Of a stretch of DNA of 12,141 nt, positions 1 to 7,922 are shown piece after piece; positions within the stretch are counted from its first letter, which is position 1, and each line of letters opens with the position of its first letter. The notes below the pieces were generated by a model. That model was not told the origin of the DNA, searched no databases, and saw only the letters and a program-made list of their open reading frames with translations. The translations under genes and the position numbers were made by a program. The stretch is from an uncultured Marinosulfonomonas sp. (GTDB taxonomy: Bacteria; Pseudomonadota; Alphaproteobacteria; Rhodobacterales; Rhodobacteraceae), in assembly GCA_947311455.1 (NCBI GenBank), contig CAMZKY010000133.1:1-12141 (forward strand), read 5' to 3'.

Positions 1-478
1 TTCCACCATCACGCGGCTTGGCTTTTCTGCGGGCGATAGCGATAGCAACTCCGAGGTGGGCGCGATTGCGGGGATAATGGATCATCTGGCCGAGCAAATG
101 GACGCCATGCAAACCATTTTTACCCAAACCGATATTGGCCGCGTGGCGACGGATGAAAAAATTGACGCGCTGACAGATGCGATCACCGCGCTTTCAGAGA
201 AATCCGGTGGGGCATCGGAACAGATGATGGAACGTATTGCCGTGGGCCAGGAACAGATTGTCGTTGCCCTTGCCGCAAAATCTGATGAGGGCGGTGGCCA
301 TATCGATGCCGAAAGCCGAATGCGCCTCCGTTCGATTGACGTGCAAATGCTGCGTATCCTTGAGGAAATTTCGGCAGGGCGCCAAGAAAGCACCGCGGAT
401 TTGCGTAGCGATATCGCCGAACTTACCAAAGCCATCCGCAGCCTTGTGCCTAATCGGGGCAGCGGGCGGGGGGCATAA
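1..478 (+). CDS. C-terminal part of a probable ExbB/TolQ/MotA-family proton-channel protein (5' end outside window)
   Basis: The reading frame is open from base 2, with no stop before TAA at 476-478, so the gene begins upstream and only its last 158 residues are visible. What is seen is hydrophilic, without a membrane segment, rich in E, Q, A and M with heptad-like spacing, which suggests a cytoplasmic helical or coiled-coil tail. It ends two bases before the MotB/OmpA-like gene, with which it very probably forms an operon. The ExbB/TolQ/MotA assignment is inference: it rests on that partner and on the usual pairing of such genes in Rhodobacteraceae, since the diagnostic membrane helices lie outside the window. 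A GTG at 56 could be mistaken for the start, but the frame continues upstream in the same style. A long tail after the channel domain would be unusual for ExbB/TolQ and recalls ZorA-like stators. Confidence 0.6.
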   Translation, partial: STITRLGFSAGDSDSNSEVGAIAGIMDHLAEQMDAMQTIFTQTDIGRVATDEKIDALTDAITALSEKSGGASEQMMERIAVGQEQIVVALAAKSDEGGGHIDAESRMRLRSIDVQMLRILEEISAGRQESTADLRSDIAELTKAIRSLVPNRGSGRGA

Positions 479-480
479 TC

Positions 481-2895
481 ATGGCCTTAAGCCGGCGTTC
501 AGGACAAAGATTTCAGGCCTCGATCTGGCCCGGGTTTGTTGATGCCATGACGGCACTTTTGCTGGTTTTGATGTTCGTCTTGACCATATTCATGGTGCTG
601 CAATCGGTGTTGCGCGATACAATCACCGAACAAGATACCGAGCTTAATCAGCTCAATGCGCAAATTCTAAATTTGGCCGATGCGTTGGGTTTGGAACAAA
701 AGCGCAGCTTTAACCTTGAAGAAGATGTGGCACGGCTGGATGCCAATCTGAATGATGCCAATATCAAAAATCAGGCGCAACTGGCCCTGATTGCCAATCT
801 AACCGCGCAAAATGACGATAAAACGCAACGGCTTGCGGCTCAATCCGCACAGATTTCCAGCTTTGAGGCGCAGGTGGCGTCCTTATTGGCGCAGCGCGAT
901 GATGCGCGTAGCCAAGGTGCGGCGCTGACACAGCAACTTGCGGAGGCAAACACCGCGCAAGAAAAACTAATCAGCGAACAAGAAGCGTTGAAACTGGCGC
1001 TTGCGACTGCGCGCGACGAAATTGATCAAAAGGTCGAAGAGGCGCGATTGGCTGCCGCGCGCACCGATGCTCTGAATGCGATGATCGCCGAAATGCAAAC
1101 CGATGCAGCCAATCGTGACGCATCTTTGGCGCAGGCTTTGGCCGATCTTGAGGCCCAAACCAAACGCGGCGATGATCTGGCCGCAAACCTGACCGACGAG
1201 CAAAAAGCCCGTGCTATTGAATTGGCGGCGGCCGAGGCGCTGAAAAAACGGTTAAACGACGTTGAACAAACCCTTTCAAATGAGGAAGCTGCGCGTTTGG
1301 CCGAAGCCGCGGCGGCAGAGGCTCTGCGCGCCCGCTTGAAAGATGCAGATGCAGAACTGACCGCCATGACCCTTGCGCTCGAGGAAAAACGCCGCAACGC
1401 CGAGGATACGTTGGCGATGTTGGCTGCGGCCAATGCCGCGGGCAAAGATCTGGATGAAAAGCTGGCGGCGGCCCTGTTGGCGATGTCACTGACGCAAACA
1501 GATTTGGAGAATACCCAATCTGCATTAGAGGCGGCGCGCGGGCAGATTGCCTCGCTTGAGGATGTGGCGGGGGATAAATCGAAAATCGAGGTAGAGTTGG
1601 CGCTGGCCCTGTCGGCCAAGCTGGCGGCAGAGCGGGCGGCGCAGGATGCACGTCAGCAGCAGCTTTCTACTGCAGCGGATTTAAACGATGCCAAGGCGCG
1701 CATTGAAGCGTTATCACTGATTGCGCGGGAAAAAGACGATCTGGAATCCAAATTGGCTTTGGCCTTGGCCGCGATCGAGGCGGCAAAACAGGACGCCGGT
1801 GCGGCACAAACTGCGCAACAAGGCACCCAAGCCGAACTGGATCGGGCCATTGCGCAGATCAAGGAATTGGGTGGTGTTGTTGCCGAAAACTCTGATTTGA
1901 AAACCCAATTGGCCACGGCCTTGGCCGCAAAATTGGCGGCGCAACGGGCCACAGACGCGGCGTTTGCGACCCAAGCCAAAACCGCCACGGAATTAGAAAA
2001 TGCGCTGGCGCAGATTGCCCTGTTGGCCGAGGTGAAGGGGGATCGCGATACAATCCGCACGCAACTGGCCGCCGCACTTGCAGCGAAACTGGCCGCCGAA
2101 GCCAAGGCACAAACCAACCTGACCAAAGCCCAAGAACGCGCCGCATTGTTAGCCACCACCAAAGAAGCTCTGGCCGCGCAAGAGGTTATTTCAACAGAGG
2201 CACAGCGGCGCATGGAGCTGTTGAATCAGCAAGTGGCGGCATTGGATGCGCAAATCCGCTCGCTTCAATCGTTGTTAAAAGATTCAGAATCGCGTGACGC
2301 TCAGGATCAGGTGGAAATCGCCGCCCTTGGACAACAGCTGAATGCGGCTTTAGCGCGGGTGGCGGTGGAGCAACGCAAGCGCGCCGATCTGGAGGCCAAG
2401 GAACTGCAGCGGTTGGCGGCCGAGGCGAATGACCTGAAGAAATACAAATCGGAATTCTTTGGCAAGCTGCGTGATGTTCTGGGCGGGCAAGAAGGCGTGC
2501 GGATTGTTGGCGACAGGTTTGTATTTTCCTCCGAGGTTTTGTTCAAACCGGGTGCGGTTGTTCTTGAGGATGCGGGTAAGGCGCAAATCGCGCAGATCGC
2601 CAACATCCTGAAAGGTGTGATTGATGATATCCCAGAGGGGATTGATTGGATTATTCGGGTGGATGGGCACACCGACAATGTGCCGCTTTCCGGGTTTGGC
2701 CAATACAAAGACAATTGGGAGCTAAGTCAGGCGCGCGCGCTTTCTGTGGTGCGTTATATGTCCGAATATTTGGGCATCCCACCGGATCGTTTGGCCGCCA
2801 ACGGGTTTGGGGAATACCAGCCGATCAACACCGAAGATTCAGACGAGGCCCGCGCCCAAAATCGGCGGATCGAGTTGAAATTCACCGAAAAATAG
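481..2895 (+). CDS. MotB/OmpA-like stator protein with giant periplasmic coiled coil and peptidoglycan-binding domain
   Basis: The protein has 804 residues. A short basic cytoplasmic start is followed by one membrane helix at about residues 22-44, containing Asp21 in the context FVDAMTALLL. This matches the place of the proton-carrying Asp of MotB/ExbD/TolR proteins. Residues ~45-650 are Ala/Leu/Glu/Gln-rich coiled coil, including four exact-length 52-residue repeats (356-563). Residues ~680-804 form an OmpA/MotB C-terminal domain, with DGHTDNVP at 728-735, NWELSQARA at 745-753 and a final QNRRIELKF, all typical of peptidoglycan binding. By family knowledge it would use the proton gradient with the upstream channel protein and reach the wall through the coiled coil. 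The ATG at 481 follows a G-rich Shine-Dalgarno-like stretch overlapping the end of the previous gene. Ordinary MotB/TolR proteins are 150-350 residues, so the rod is the odd part. Cellular role unknown: cell-envelope maintenance is inferred. Confidence 0.85.
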   Translation: MALSRRSGQRFQASIWPGFVDAMTALLLVLMFVLTIFMVLQSVLRDTITEQDTELNQLNAQILNLADALGLEQKRSFNLEEDVARLDANLNDANIKNQAQLALIANLTAQNDDKTQRLAAQSAQISSFEAQVASLLAQRDDARSQGAALTQQLAEANTAQEKLISEQEALKLALATARDEIDQKVEEARLAAARTDALNAMIAEMQTDAANRDASLAQALADLEAQTKRGDDLAANLTDEQKARAIELAAAEALKKRLNDVEQTLSNEEAARLAEAAAAEALRARLKDADAELTAMTLALEEKRRNAEDTLAMLAAANAAGKDLDEKLAAALLAMSLTQTDLENTQSALEAARGQIASLEDVAGDKSKIEVELALALSAKLAAERAAQDARQQQLSTAADLNDAKARIEALSLIAREKDDLESKLALALAAIEAAKQDAGAAQTAQQGTQAELDRAIAQIKELGGVVAENSDLKTQLATALAAKLAAQRATDAAFATQAKTATELENALAQIALLAEVKGDRDTIRTQLAAALAAKLAAEAKAQTNLTKAQERAALLATTKEALAAQEVISTEAQRRMELLNQQVAALDAQIRSLQSLLKDSESRDAQDQVEIAALGQQLNAALARVAVEQRKRADLEAKELQRLAAEANDLKKYKSEFFGKLRDVLGGQEGVRIVGDRFVFSSEVLFKPGAVVLEDAGKAQIAQIANILKGVIDDIPEGIDWIIRVDGHTDNVPLSGFGQYKDNWELSQARALSVVRYMSEYLGIPPDRLAANGFGEYQPINTEDSDEARAQNRRIELKFTEK
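1546..2169 (+). repeat. Four tandem 52-residue (156-base) coiled-coil repeats inside the stator-like gene
   Basis: Repeat units cover residues 356-407, 408-459, 460-511 and 512-563, at bases 1546-1701, 1702-1857, 1858-2013 and 2014-2169. Each begins with Ile, has a D/K/L-rich linker (for example REKDDLESKL), then a LALALxAKLAAExA-type block at unit positions 18-31, and the first three units end with (A/T)ELxxAxAQ-like or related sequence. The lengths agree with no gaps. A degenerate unit before it has the same LAAAL block but is seven residues shorter, one heptad. The DNA has diverged while the protein length is kept. Confidence 0.8.
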
Positions 2896-2897
2896 GG

Positions 2898-3881
2898 TTA
2901 TTTTACCTGCGCGCTGATTGATCGCTCCGCGAGGATTTTTCCGTCACGAATTAAAGAAAGCTCGGCTATATATGTGCCTTTGGGCCAGCCGCCTTTGGGC
3001 CAGCCGCCTTTGGGCTGTTTGCGGCCTGCTGCGCGGAAAAATAGCGCGGTGGCTTTGTTGATTTTGATTTCTTGAGTGATAACTTTGGATGAGGGGCCAA
3101 GCAGGCGGATTTTAACGATATCACCATTGCGCCCCCCATAGACATAAGCCCACGCCACAAGTGCGGGCACGTTGGTTGTGAATTCACCAGATGAGTTAAT
3201 GCCTTGTTTTAATTCGGAAAATTTAGGCACCATGGTGCTGATCCCGACATTCAACAATCCACCACCGATGTAATCAATATTCTTTTGCCATAAGGATCGC
3301 GGGTTTGGATTAGCGCAGGTAAAATCCGGATCGCTGGAAAAAGGATCAACGACTTGCCCGTTAAATCGCACAGACAAATGCACATGCGGATATTCGGTTT
3401 CGCCGCTTAGACCCACTTGGCCCATAGGGGTGCCTTTCAAAACCTTTTGGCCACGTTTAACGCTGATGGATCCCAGTTTCAGGTGGCAATACTGGGTTTC
3501 CCAGCCACCCCCATGATCAACAACAATGCCGTTACCGCATTCTTTGCCGGTGATGTCGGGCGCATCGGGATCGCGCACAGAAATGTCGGGCATGTTATCA
3601 CGTACCGCGCGCACACGGCCCGGGGCGGCGGACAGAACATCGACACCGCGCGCCATGGCGTTTAGATCAAATAGGGCGAAATCGGTGCCTTTGTGGCCGT
3701 CATTGGCCAAGGTGCCGCATTGGTAATCCTGCACCGCGGGGCTTGGATCATGATCGACATATTTCTGGATGTAACAATCTTGCCCAAGGGTGCAATCTAG
3801 TGGAATGTTAAAAACCGGATCCCTTGCCTGCGCGGGGCTGGCAAGGGTGAGGGCCGTGAATATGACAGCGCCGCGGATCAA
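2898..3881 (-). CDS. Secreted M23-family (LytM-like) peptidoglycan metallopeptidase
   Basis: The protein has 327 residues. A short signal peptide is visible at residues 1-19, with probable cleavage after SPAQA, so it acts in the periplasm. The M23 zinc site is complete: His63 and Asp67 in HKGTD, His133 in QYCHL, and His166/His168 in PHVHL. Enzymes with these residues usually cut peptide cross-links in peptidoglycan. Several cysteines (30, 36, 55, 115, 132) could form periplasmic disulfides. Residues after ~180 form an extra domain of unknown function that may be beta-rich, carrying a tandem KGGWP motif near the C-terminus. The start is TTG at 3881-3879. An in-frame TGA lies directly upstream and the next Met is residue 76, so no other start keeps the signal peptide. 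It overlaps the end of clpA by four bases (TTGA) and has no clear Shine-Dalgarno, which suggests translational coupling. Its stop lies two bases from that of the peptidoglycan-binding stator gene. Confidence 0.88.
   Translation of the reverse strand: MIRGAVIFTALTLASPAQARDPVFNIPLDCTLGQDCYIQKYVDHDPSPAVQDYQCGTLANDGHKGTDFALFDLNAMARGVDVLSAAPGRVRAVRDNMPDISVRDPDAPDITGKECGNGIVVDHGGGWETQYCHLKLGSISVKRGQKVLKGTPMGQVGLSGETEYPHVHLSVRFNGQVVDPFSSDPDFTCANPNPRSLWQKNIDYIGGGLLNVGISTMVPKFSELKQGINSSGEFTTNVPALVAWAYVYGGRNGDIVKIRLLGPSSKVITQEIKINKATALFFRAAGRKQPKGGWPKGGWPKGTYIAELSLIRDGKILAERSISAQVK
2976..3014. repeat. 15-base tandem repeat (2.6 copies) coding for KGGWP in the M23 peptidase
   Basis: The unit GCCTTTGGGCCAGCC occurs at 2976-2990 and 2991-3005, with a partial copy GCCTTTGGG at 3006-3014. 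The full copies are identical. Fifteen bases keep the frame and give repeated KGGWP in the minus-strand protein. Identical DNA copies suggest recent slippage duplication. Confidence 0.85.
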
Positions 3882-6205
3882 TCAGCGGCCAAAAGCGGCG
3901 GTTTGGATTCGGTAATCCGCGCGTTTTCCGGTTTGATAAACTGGATATCCAGCTTGCCGTCTTTGACATCAACCTTAACCAACCCACCTTTGGTGAGTTT
4001 GCCAAACAGCAGTTCTTCGGCCAGCGGTTTTTTGATATGCTCCTGAATAACACGCGCCAAAGGCCGCGCACCCATTTTATCGTCATAGCCTTTGTCGCCC
4101 AGCCATTTGGCGGCTTTGCGGGTTAGATCAATGGATACATTGCGATCCATTAACTGTGCCTCGAGTTGCAGCACGAATTTTTCGACGACCTGCGAAATCA
4201 CATCAAGTGGTAGCGACGCAAAGCTGATCGTCGCATCCAGACGGTTGCGGAATTCCGGCGTAAAAGTGCGTTCAATTGCGGCAGTGTCTTCGCCTTCGCG
4301 CCTGTCGCGGCCAAATCCGATCGCTTCTTTTGCCATTTCCGAGGCACCTGCATTAGATGTCATGATCAGGATAACATTGCGGAAATCCACGGTGCGCCCG
4401 TTGTGATCGGTCAGTTTGCCGTGATCCATCACTTGCAACAGGATGTTGTAAACATCGGGGTGGGCCTTTTCCATTTCATCAAGCAGCAGCACGCAATGCG
4501 GGTGCTGATCGATGCCGTCGGTGAGCATACCGCCCTGATCAAAGCCAACATAGCCCGGAGGCGCGCCGATCAGGCGAGAAACGGCGTGTTTTTCCATGTA
4601 TTCCGACATATCGAAACGCAGCAATTCAACACCCAAAGTATCGGCCAGTTGTTTGGCGACCTCGGTTTTACCCACCCCGGTTGGCCCTGCAAACAGGTAG
4701 TTGCCGATGGGTTTTTCCGGTTCGCGCAGACCGGCGCGGGCCAGTTTGATCGCCGAGGCCAATGCCTCGATTGCTTTGTCTTGGCCAAACACCACGCGTT
4801 TCAGCGAGGTTTCAAGATCGCGCAGCACCTCTGCATCGTCTTTTGAGATGTTTTTTGGCGGGATGCGGGCGATTTTGGCCACAACGGCCTCGATCTCTTT
4901 GGTGCCGATGGTTTTGCGACGGCGGCTTTCGGGCAGTAGATGTTGTGCGGCCCCCGCCTCATCGATCACATCGATGGCTTTGTCGGGGAGTTTGCGATCG
5001 GTGATATAGCGCGCTGATAGCTCAACCGCAGTTTTGATCGCGTCCATGGTATAGCGAATGTCGTGATGTTCTTCGAAATAGGTTTTGATACCTTTCAGGA
5101 TTTTAACGGTATCCCCAACCGTGGGTTCGACCACATCGATTTTCTGGAAGCGGCGTGCCAGCGCGCGGTCTTTTTCGAAATGTTGGCGGAATTCCTTGTA
5201 AGTGGTTGATCCCATACATCTAAGTTTGCCACCCTGTAGCGCGGGTTTCAGCAGATTGCTGGCATCCATCGCCCCGCCGGATGTGGCACCTGCGCCAATA
5301 ATGGTGTGGATTTCGTCGATAAACAGCACCGCGTTGTCGTGATCTTCCAGTTCAGTCATCACCGCCTTAAGGCGTTCTTCGAAATCGCCGCGATAACGGG
5401 TTCCTGCCAATAGTGCGCCCATATCAAGGGAATAAATCGTGGTTTCAGACAGGATTTTCGGGGTTTCGCCCTGCACGATTTTACGAGCCAGCCCTTCGGC
5501 GATGGCGGTTTTGCCAACCCCCGGGTCGCCGACCAAAAGCGGGTTGTTTTTGCGGCGGCGGCAGAGGATTTGAATACAGCGCTCAACCTCGTGATTGCGG
5601 CCTATCAGCGGATCAATATCGCCATCGGCGGATTTGGCATTCAGATCAACGCAGTATTTGGCAAGGGCGGATTGTTTTTCCTCGCCTTCGATCACGCCTT
5701 CTTCAAACGGATTGTTTTCAAATTCTTCGGCCCCGACCACAGGGCGGGTTTCGTTGAAATCGGGGTTTTTGGCCACACCATGGGCAATAAAATTAACCGC
5801 GTCATAGCGGGTCATGTCCTGATCCTGCAGGAAATAGGCAGCATTAGATTCGCGTTCGGCAAAGATCGCGACCAGCACATTTGCGCCTGTCACCTCGGTG
5901 CGGCCGGACGATTGCACGTGAATCGCGGCGCGTTGGATGACCCGTTGAAACGCGGCTGTTGGCACAGCTTCGGAGCCTTCGATGGTTGTTTCAAGGGTGG
6001 ATAGATCATTGTCGATAAACCGTTCCAGATTTTCGCGCAGCACTTTTATGTCAACATTACAAGCCTTTAAAACATTTTCAGCATCGGGTTCGTCTGTTAA
6101 AGACAATAACAAATGCTCAAGCGTCGCAAGCTCGTGCTTGCGGGTATTGGCAAGGGCAAGGGCGGCGTGAATGGCCTGTTCGAGCGTATTGGAAAATGAT
6201 GGCAA
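3878..6205 (-). CDS. clpA: ATP-dependent Clp protease ATP-binding subunit ClpA
   Basis: The protein has 775 residues, the usual ClpA size. ClpA is the AAA+ unfoldase that feeds substrates into ClpP in the cytoplasm. In order: the Clp N-domain (residues 1-~145, beginning MPSFSNTLEQ), where ClpS docks; an acidic linker (~150-180); AAA domain 1 with Walker A GDPGVGKT (226-233), Walker B VLFIDEIH (293-300) and arginines R351/R352; AAA domain 2 with Walker A GPTGVGKT (507-514) and Walker B VLLLDE (572-577). The ClpP-docking loop is IGFG (629-632). No ClpB-type middle coiled coil is present, which separates it from ClpB. The start is TTG at 6205-6203: the canonical N-terminus begins here, an AAAGGA lies seven bases upstream, and the next Met is residue 130. 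gloB ends 113 bases upstream on the same strand; the M23 gene overlaps its stop by four bases. No clpS is adjacent in this window. Confidence 0.97.
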   Translation of the reverse strand: MPSFSNTLEQAIHAALALANTRKHELATLEHLLLSLTDEPDAENVLKACNVDIKVLRENLERFIDNDLSTLETTIEGSEAVPTAAFQRVIQRAAIHVQSSGRTEVTGANVLVAIFAERESNAAYFLQDQDMTRYDAVNFIAHGVAKNPDFNETRPVVGAEEFENNPFEEGVIEGEEKQSALAKYCVDLNAKSADGDIDPLIGRNHEVERCIQILCRRRKNNPLLVGDPGVGKTAIAEGLARKIVQGETPKILSETTIYSLDMGALLAGTRYRGDFEERLKAVMTELEDHDNAVLFIDEIHTIIGAGATSGGAMDASNLLKPALQGGKLRCMGSTTYKEFRQHFEKDRALARRFQKIDVVEPTVGDTVKILKGIKTYFEEHHDIRYTMDAIKTAVELSARYITDRKLPDKAIDVIDEAGAAQHLLPESRRRKTIGTKEIEAVVAKIARIPPKNISKDDAEVLRDLETSLKRVVFGQDKAIEALASAIKLARAGLREPEKPIGNYLFAGPTGVGKTEVAKQLADTLGVELLRFDMSEYMEKHAVSRLIGAPPGYVGFDQGGMLTDGIDQHPHCVLLLDEMEKAHPDVYNILLQVMDHGKLTDHNGRTVDFRNVILIMTSNAGASEMAKEAIGFGRDRREGEDTAAIERTFTPEFRNRLDATISFASLPLDVISQVVEKFVLQLEAQLMDRNVSIDLTRKAAKWLGDKGYDDKMGARPLARVIQEHIKKPLAEELLFGKLTKGGLVKVDVKDGKLDIQFIKPENARITESKPPLLAAD

Positions 6206-6212
6206 TGTCTGT

Positions 6213-6218
6213 TCCTTT
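6213..6218 (-). promoter_or_regulatory. Ribosome binding site AAAGGA deciding the TTG start of clpA
   Basis: AAAGGA on the minus strand stands seven bases before TTG at 6205-6203. No ATG or GTG in this frame lies close enough to use it. Confidence 0.75.
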
Positions 6219-6318
6219 GGTATCCGAGGATGTGGGTCACATCAATCTATCGCTGCATGTCTTAAAGTTCGGTGTGATTGGGCAAAATTTCAAGGGTTTA
6301 TTTTTCACTCATGCTTGA

Positions 6319-7140
6319 TCACTCATAGGCGCAGTTGCAGGGATCTTCTGTTAGATCAGGCATTCCGGTGAAAGAAAAGCCATCTTTGCGGCGGCGAATT
6401 TCGCCGAAAACCTGTGCATCACTGGCGGTTTTCATATCAAGGCGGGCGCGGATTTCGGGAGAGGCTGCGCGCAGGAACGGGTTTGTGGCCAGCTCGTCTT
6501 GCAGGATCGAAGGGACGGTGGCGATGCCAAGTTCCTTGGCCTCGATCACCTGTAAAATGCGGTCTTTTAGGGCCGCGTTTTCTGGTTCAATCGTATAGGC
6601 AAAGGCGGCGTTGGCGGCGGTGTATTCATGGCCGGAGTAAACGATCGTCATGGGGGGGAGAGCGGCCAGTTTTGAAAGGCTGTCCCACATCTGCTCCATG
6701 GTGCCCTCGAACACACGCCCACAGCCAAGCGCCATCAGGCTATCAGCGGTGAAAAGTGCGAAGCTTTTGGGGAAGTGAAAGGCCAGATGATTGATGCTGT
6801 GGCCGGATACATCAATAACTGTGCCTTGATTGTCGCCGATGGAAATACTGTCGCCCTCGGACAATTCCACATCCAAAGGGGGCAGGCGGTGGGCGTCTGA
6901 TTTGGCACCGTAAACCCGAGCGCCGTAAGCGTTGCGCAGCACCTCTAGACCGTCAACGTGATCCCAGTGGTGATGGGTTATCAGAATATGGGTGAGCGTC
7001 CATCCCTTTGATTCCAGTATGGTTTTTATTGGAGCGGCTTCGGGCGCATCGACAAGCGCGGTTTGCTTGCTGTCGGGATCATGCAGCAGGAAGGCGTAAT
7101 TATCATCAAGGCAGGGAATGGTTACAATTTGAAGAGCCAC
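6319..7140 (-). CDS. gloB: Hydroxyacylglutathione hydrolase (glyoxalase II)
   Basis: The protein has 273 residues, slightly longer than the usual ~255. Glyoxalase II hydrolyses S-lactoylglutathione to lactate and glutathione, the second step of methylglyoxal detoxification in the cytoplasm. The metallo-beta-lactamase fold residues are all visible: THHHWDH at 55-61 (His56, His58, Asp60, His61), His114 in GHSINH, the bridging Asp133 in TADSLM, and His171 in GHEYT. CGRVFEGT (140-147) and NPFLR near the C-terminus are typical of glyoxalase II rather than other members of the superfamily. The TAD and GHSINH forms differ slightly from the common TGD and GHTxGH, but the metal ligands are kept. The start is GTG at 7140-7138, six bases after AAAGGA (7147-7152); the next Met is at residue 136. 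It is divergent from the DUF938 methyltransferase, 86 bases away, and precedes clpA on the same strand. Confidence 0.93.
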   Translation of the reverse strand: MALQIVTIPCLDDNYAFLLHDPDSKQTALVDAPEAAPIKTILESKGWTLTHILITHHHWDHVDGLEVLRNAYGARVYGAKSDAHRLPPLDVELSEGDSISIGDNQGTVIDVSGHSINHLAFHFPKSFALFTADSLMALGCGRVFEGTMEQMWDSLSKLAALPPMTIVYSGHEYTAANAAFAYTIEPENAALKDRILQVIEAKELGIATVPSILQDELATNPFLRAASPEIRARLDMKTASDAQVFGEIRRRKDGFSFTGMPDLTEDPCNCAYE

Positions 7141-7146
7141 GGGATT

Positions 7147-7152
7147 TCCTTT
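7147..7152 (-). promoter_or_regulatory. Ribosome binding site AAAGGA deciding the GTG start of gloB
   Basis: AAAGGA on the minus strand stands six bases before GTG at 7140-7138. It is the same box as the one in front of clpA. Confidence 0.75.
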
Positions 7153-7173
7153 CGGGTGGTATTGATCGCAGTC

Positions 7174-7202
7174 TTGCCCATTGCGGCGGTAAGCGCAATA
7201 TT
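7174..7202 (+). promoter_or_regulatory. Weak candidate promoter for the DUF938 methyltransferase
   Basis: TTGCCC at 7174-7179 and AATATT at 7197-7202 are 17 bases apart, in the 86-base gap between the divergent gloB and methyltransferase genes. The match to a sigma-70 promoter is modest. Confidence 0.25.
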
Positions 7203-7226
7203 AGGATTGAAAAAGGAGCGCGCAAA

Positions 7227-7883
7227 ATGACACAGCCCACGATAAAGCGACCCGATACGCAAAGCCTGGCGCAGCAGAAATCCGGCGGCAAACTGGAGGT
7301 GCCGTCAGCCTCGCGCAATGCAGGGCCGATTAGGGGGGTTCTGAAGCCGTATGCCCCTAATGGTGGGAACGCGCTGGAAATTGCCAGTGGCACGGGGCAG
7401 CATATTGCGGTGCTGGCGGTGAAATATCCCGACATAACGTGGTATCCCAGTGACGTATCGCAGGAACGATTTGCAAGTGTTGAGGCGTGGCGCAGGGAAA
7501 GCGGCGCGCGGAATTTGCGTGCGCCGATGGTGTTTGACGCGAGCGGAGATTGGCAGGATGCGCCGGATGATCTGCGGCTGATCTATCTGGTTAATCTGTT
7601 CCATCTGATTTCGCGCACCGACGCCGAGGCTGTGATTGTGGGGGCAGCGGCGGCGTTGGAGGCGGGGGGATGTTTCTTTGTCTATGGGCCGTTTCGACGG
7701 GGTGGGGATTTTCTGGGGGATGGGGATGTGGCATTTGACCAAAGCTTGCGGGCGCAGGATGCCGGTATTGGCTATAAGGATCTCGAATGGATCGAGGCGC
7801 GTTTTTTGGCGACAGGATTAACACAGTTTAACATTCACGAAATGCCGGCGAATAATTTTGTGGTTGTTGGCGTTAAGGGGTGA
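7227..7883 (+). CDS. DUF938-family SAM-dependent methyltransferase
   Basis: The protein has 218 residues. RNAGPI (30-35), the glycine-rich motif I EIASGTGQH (51-59), the acidic WYPSD segment (72-76) and the later VYGPF and GYKDLEWIEA blocks match DUF938 proteins, predicted class I S-adenosylmethionine-dependent methyltransferases. The substrate of this family is not known to me, and nothing in the sequence reveals it. The start is ATG at 7227, preceded by AAGGAG at 7213-7218. The frame is open further upstream to 7008, but that part is antisense to gloB and lacks family character, so the longer form is rejected. It is transcribed away from gloB and ends before a 332-base gap facing rpiB. Confidence 0.88.
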   Translation: MTQPTIKRPDTQSLAQQKSGGKLEVPSASRNAGPIRGVLKPYAPNGGNALEIASGTGQHIAVLAVKYPDITWYPSDVSQERFASVEAWRRESGARNLRAPMVFDASGDWQDAPDDLRLIYLVNLFHLISRTDAEAVIVGAAAALEAGGCFFVYGPFRRGGDFLGDGDVAFDQSLRAQDAGIGYKDLEWIEARFLATGLTQFNIHEMPANNFVVVGVKG

Positions 7884-7922
7884 TTCATTCAGTTTAATAG
7901 GGGCATTGGGGTGAAAATCGCG

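Noticed and set aside
1026..2213. Long minus-strand frames opposite the coiled-coil gene (197 and 186 codons)
   Set aside because: They are antisense to Ala/Leu-rich codons and give Ser/Ala/Arg-rich low-complexity protein without a ribosome site; the plus-strand gene has clear domains.
1..2895. Zorya-type phage defence (ZorA/ZorB)
   Set aside because: Only the stator-like pair is suggested; ZorB-like proteins are much shorter and no helicase or nuclease partner genes follow.
2889..2904. AAAATA-GGGT-TATTTT inverted repeat at the meeting of the stator and M23 gene ends
   Set aside because: The stem is only A-T pairs over six bases and overlaps both stop codons; too weak to call a terminator.
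4092..6170. Plus-strand frames opposite clpA (up to 147 codons)
   Set aside because: They are shadows of the well-conserved clpA codons and show no domain or ribosome site.
6206..6318. CTTGAAA at 6288-6294 (minus strand) as a heat-shock type -35 box for clpA
   Set aside because: No matching -10 box lies at a fitting distance, so the box alone is not enough.
7008..7226. Upstream extension of the methyltransferase frame
   Set aside because: It is antisense to gloB, and the ATG at 7227 has a strong AAGGAG and matches the usual family N-terminus.
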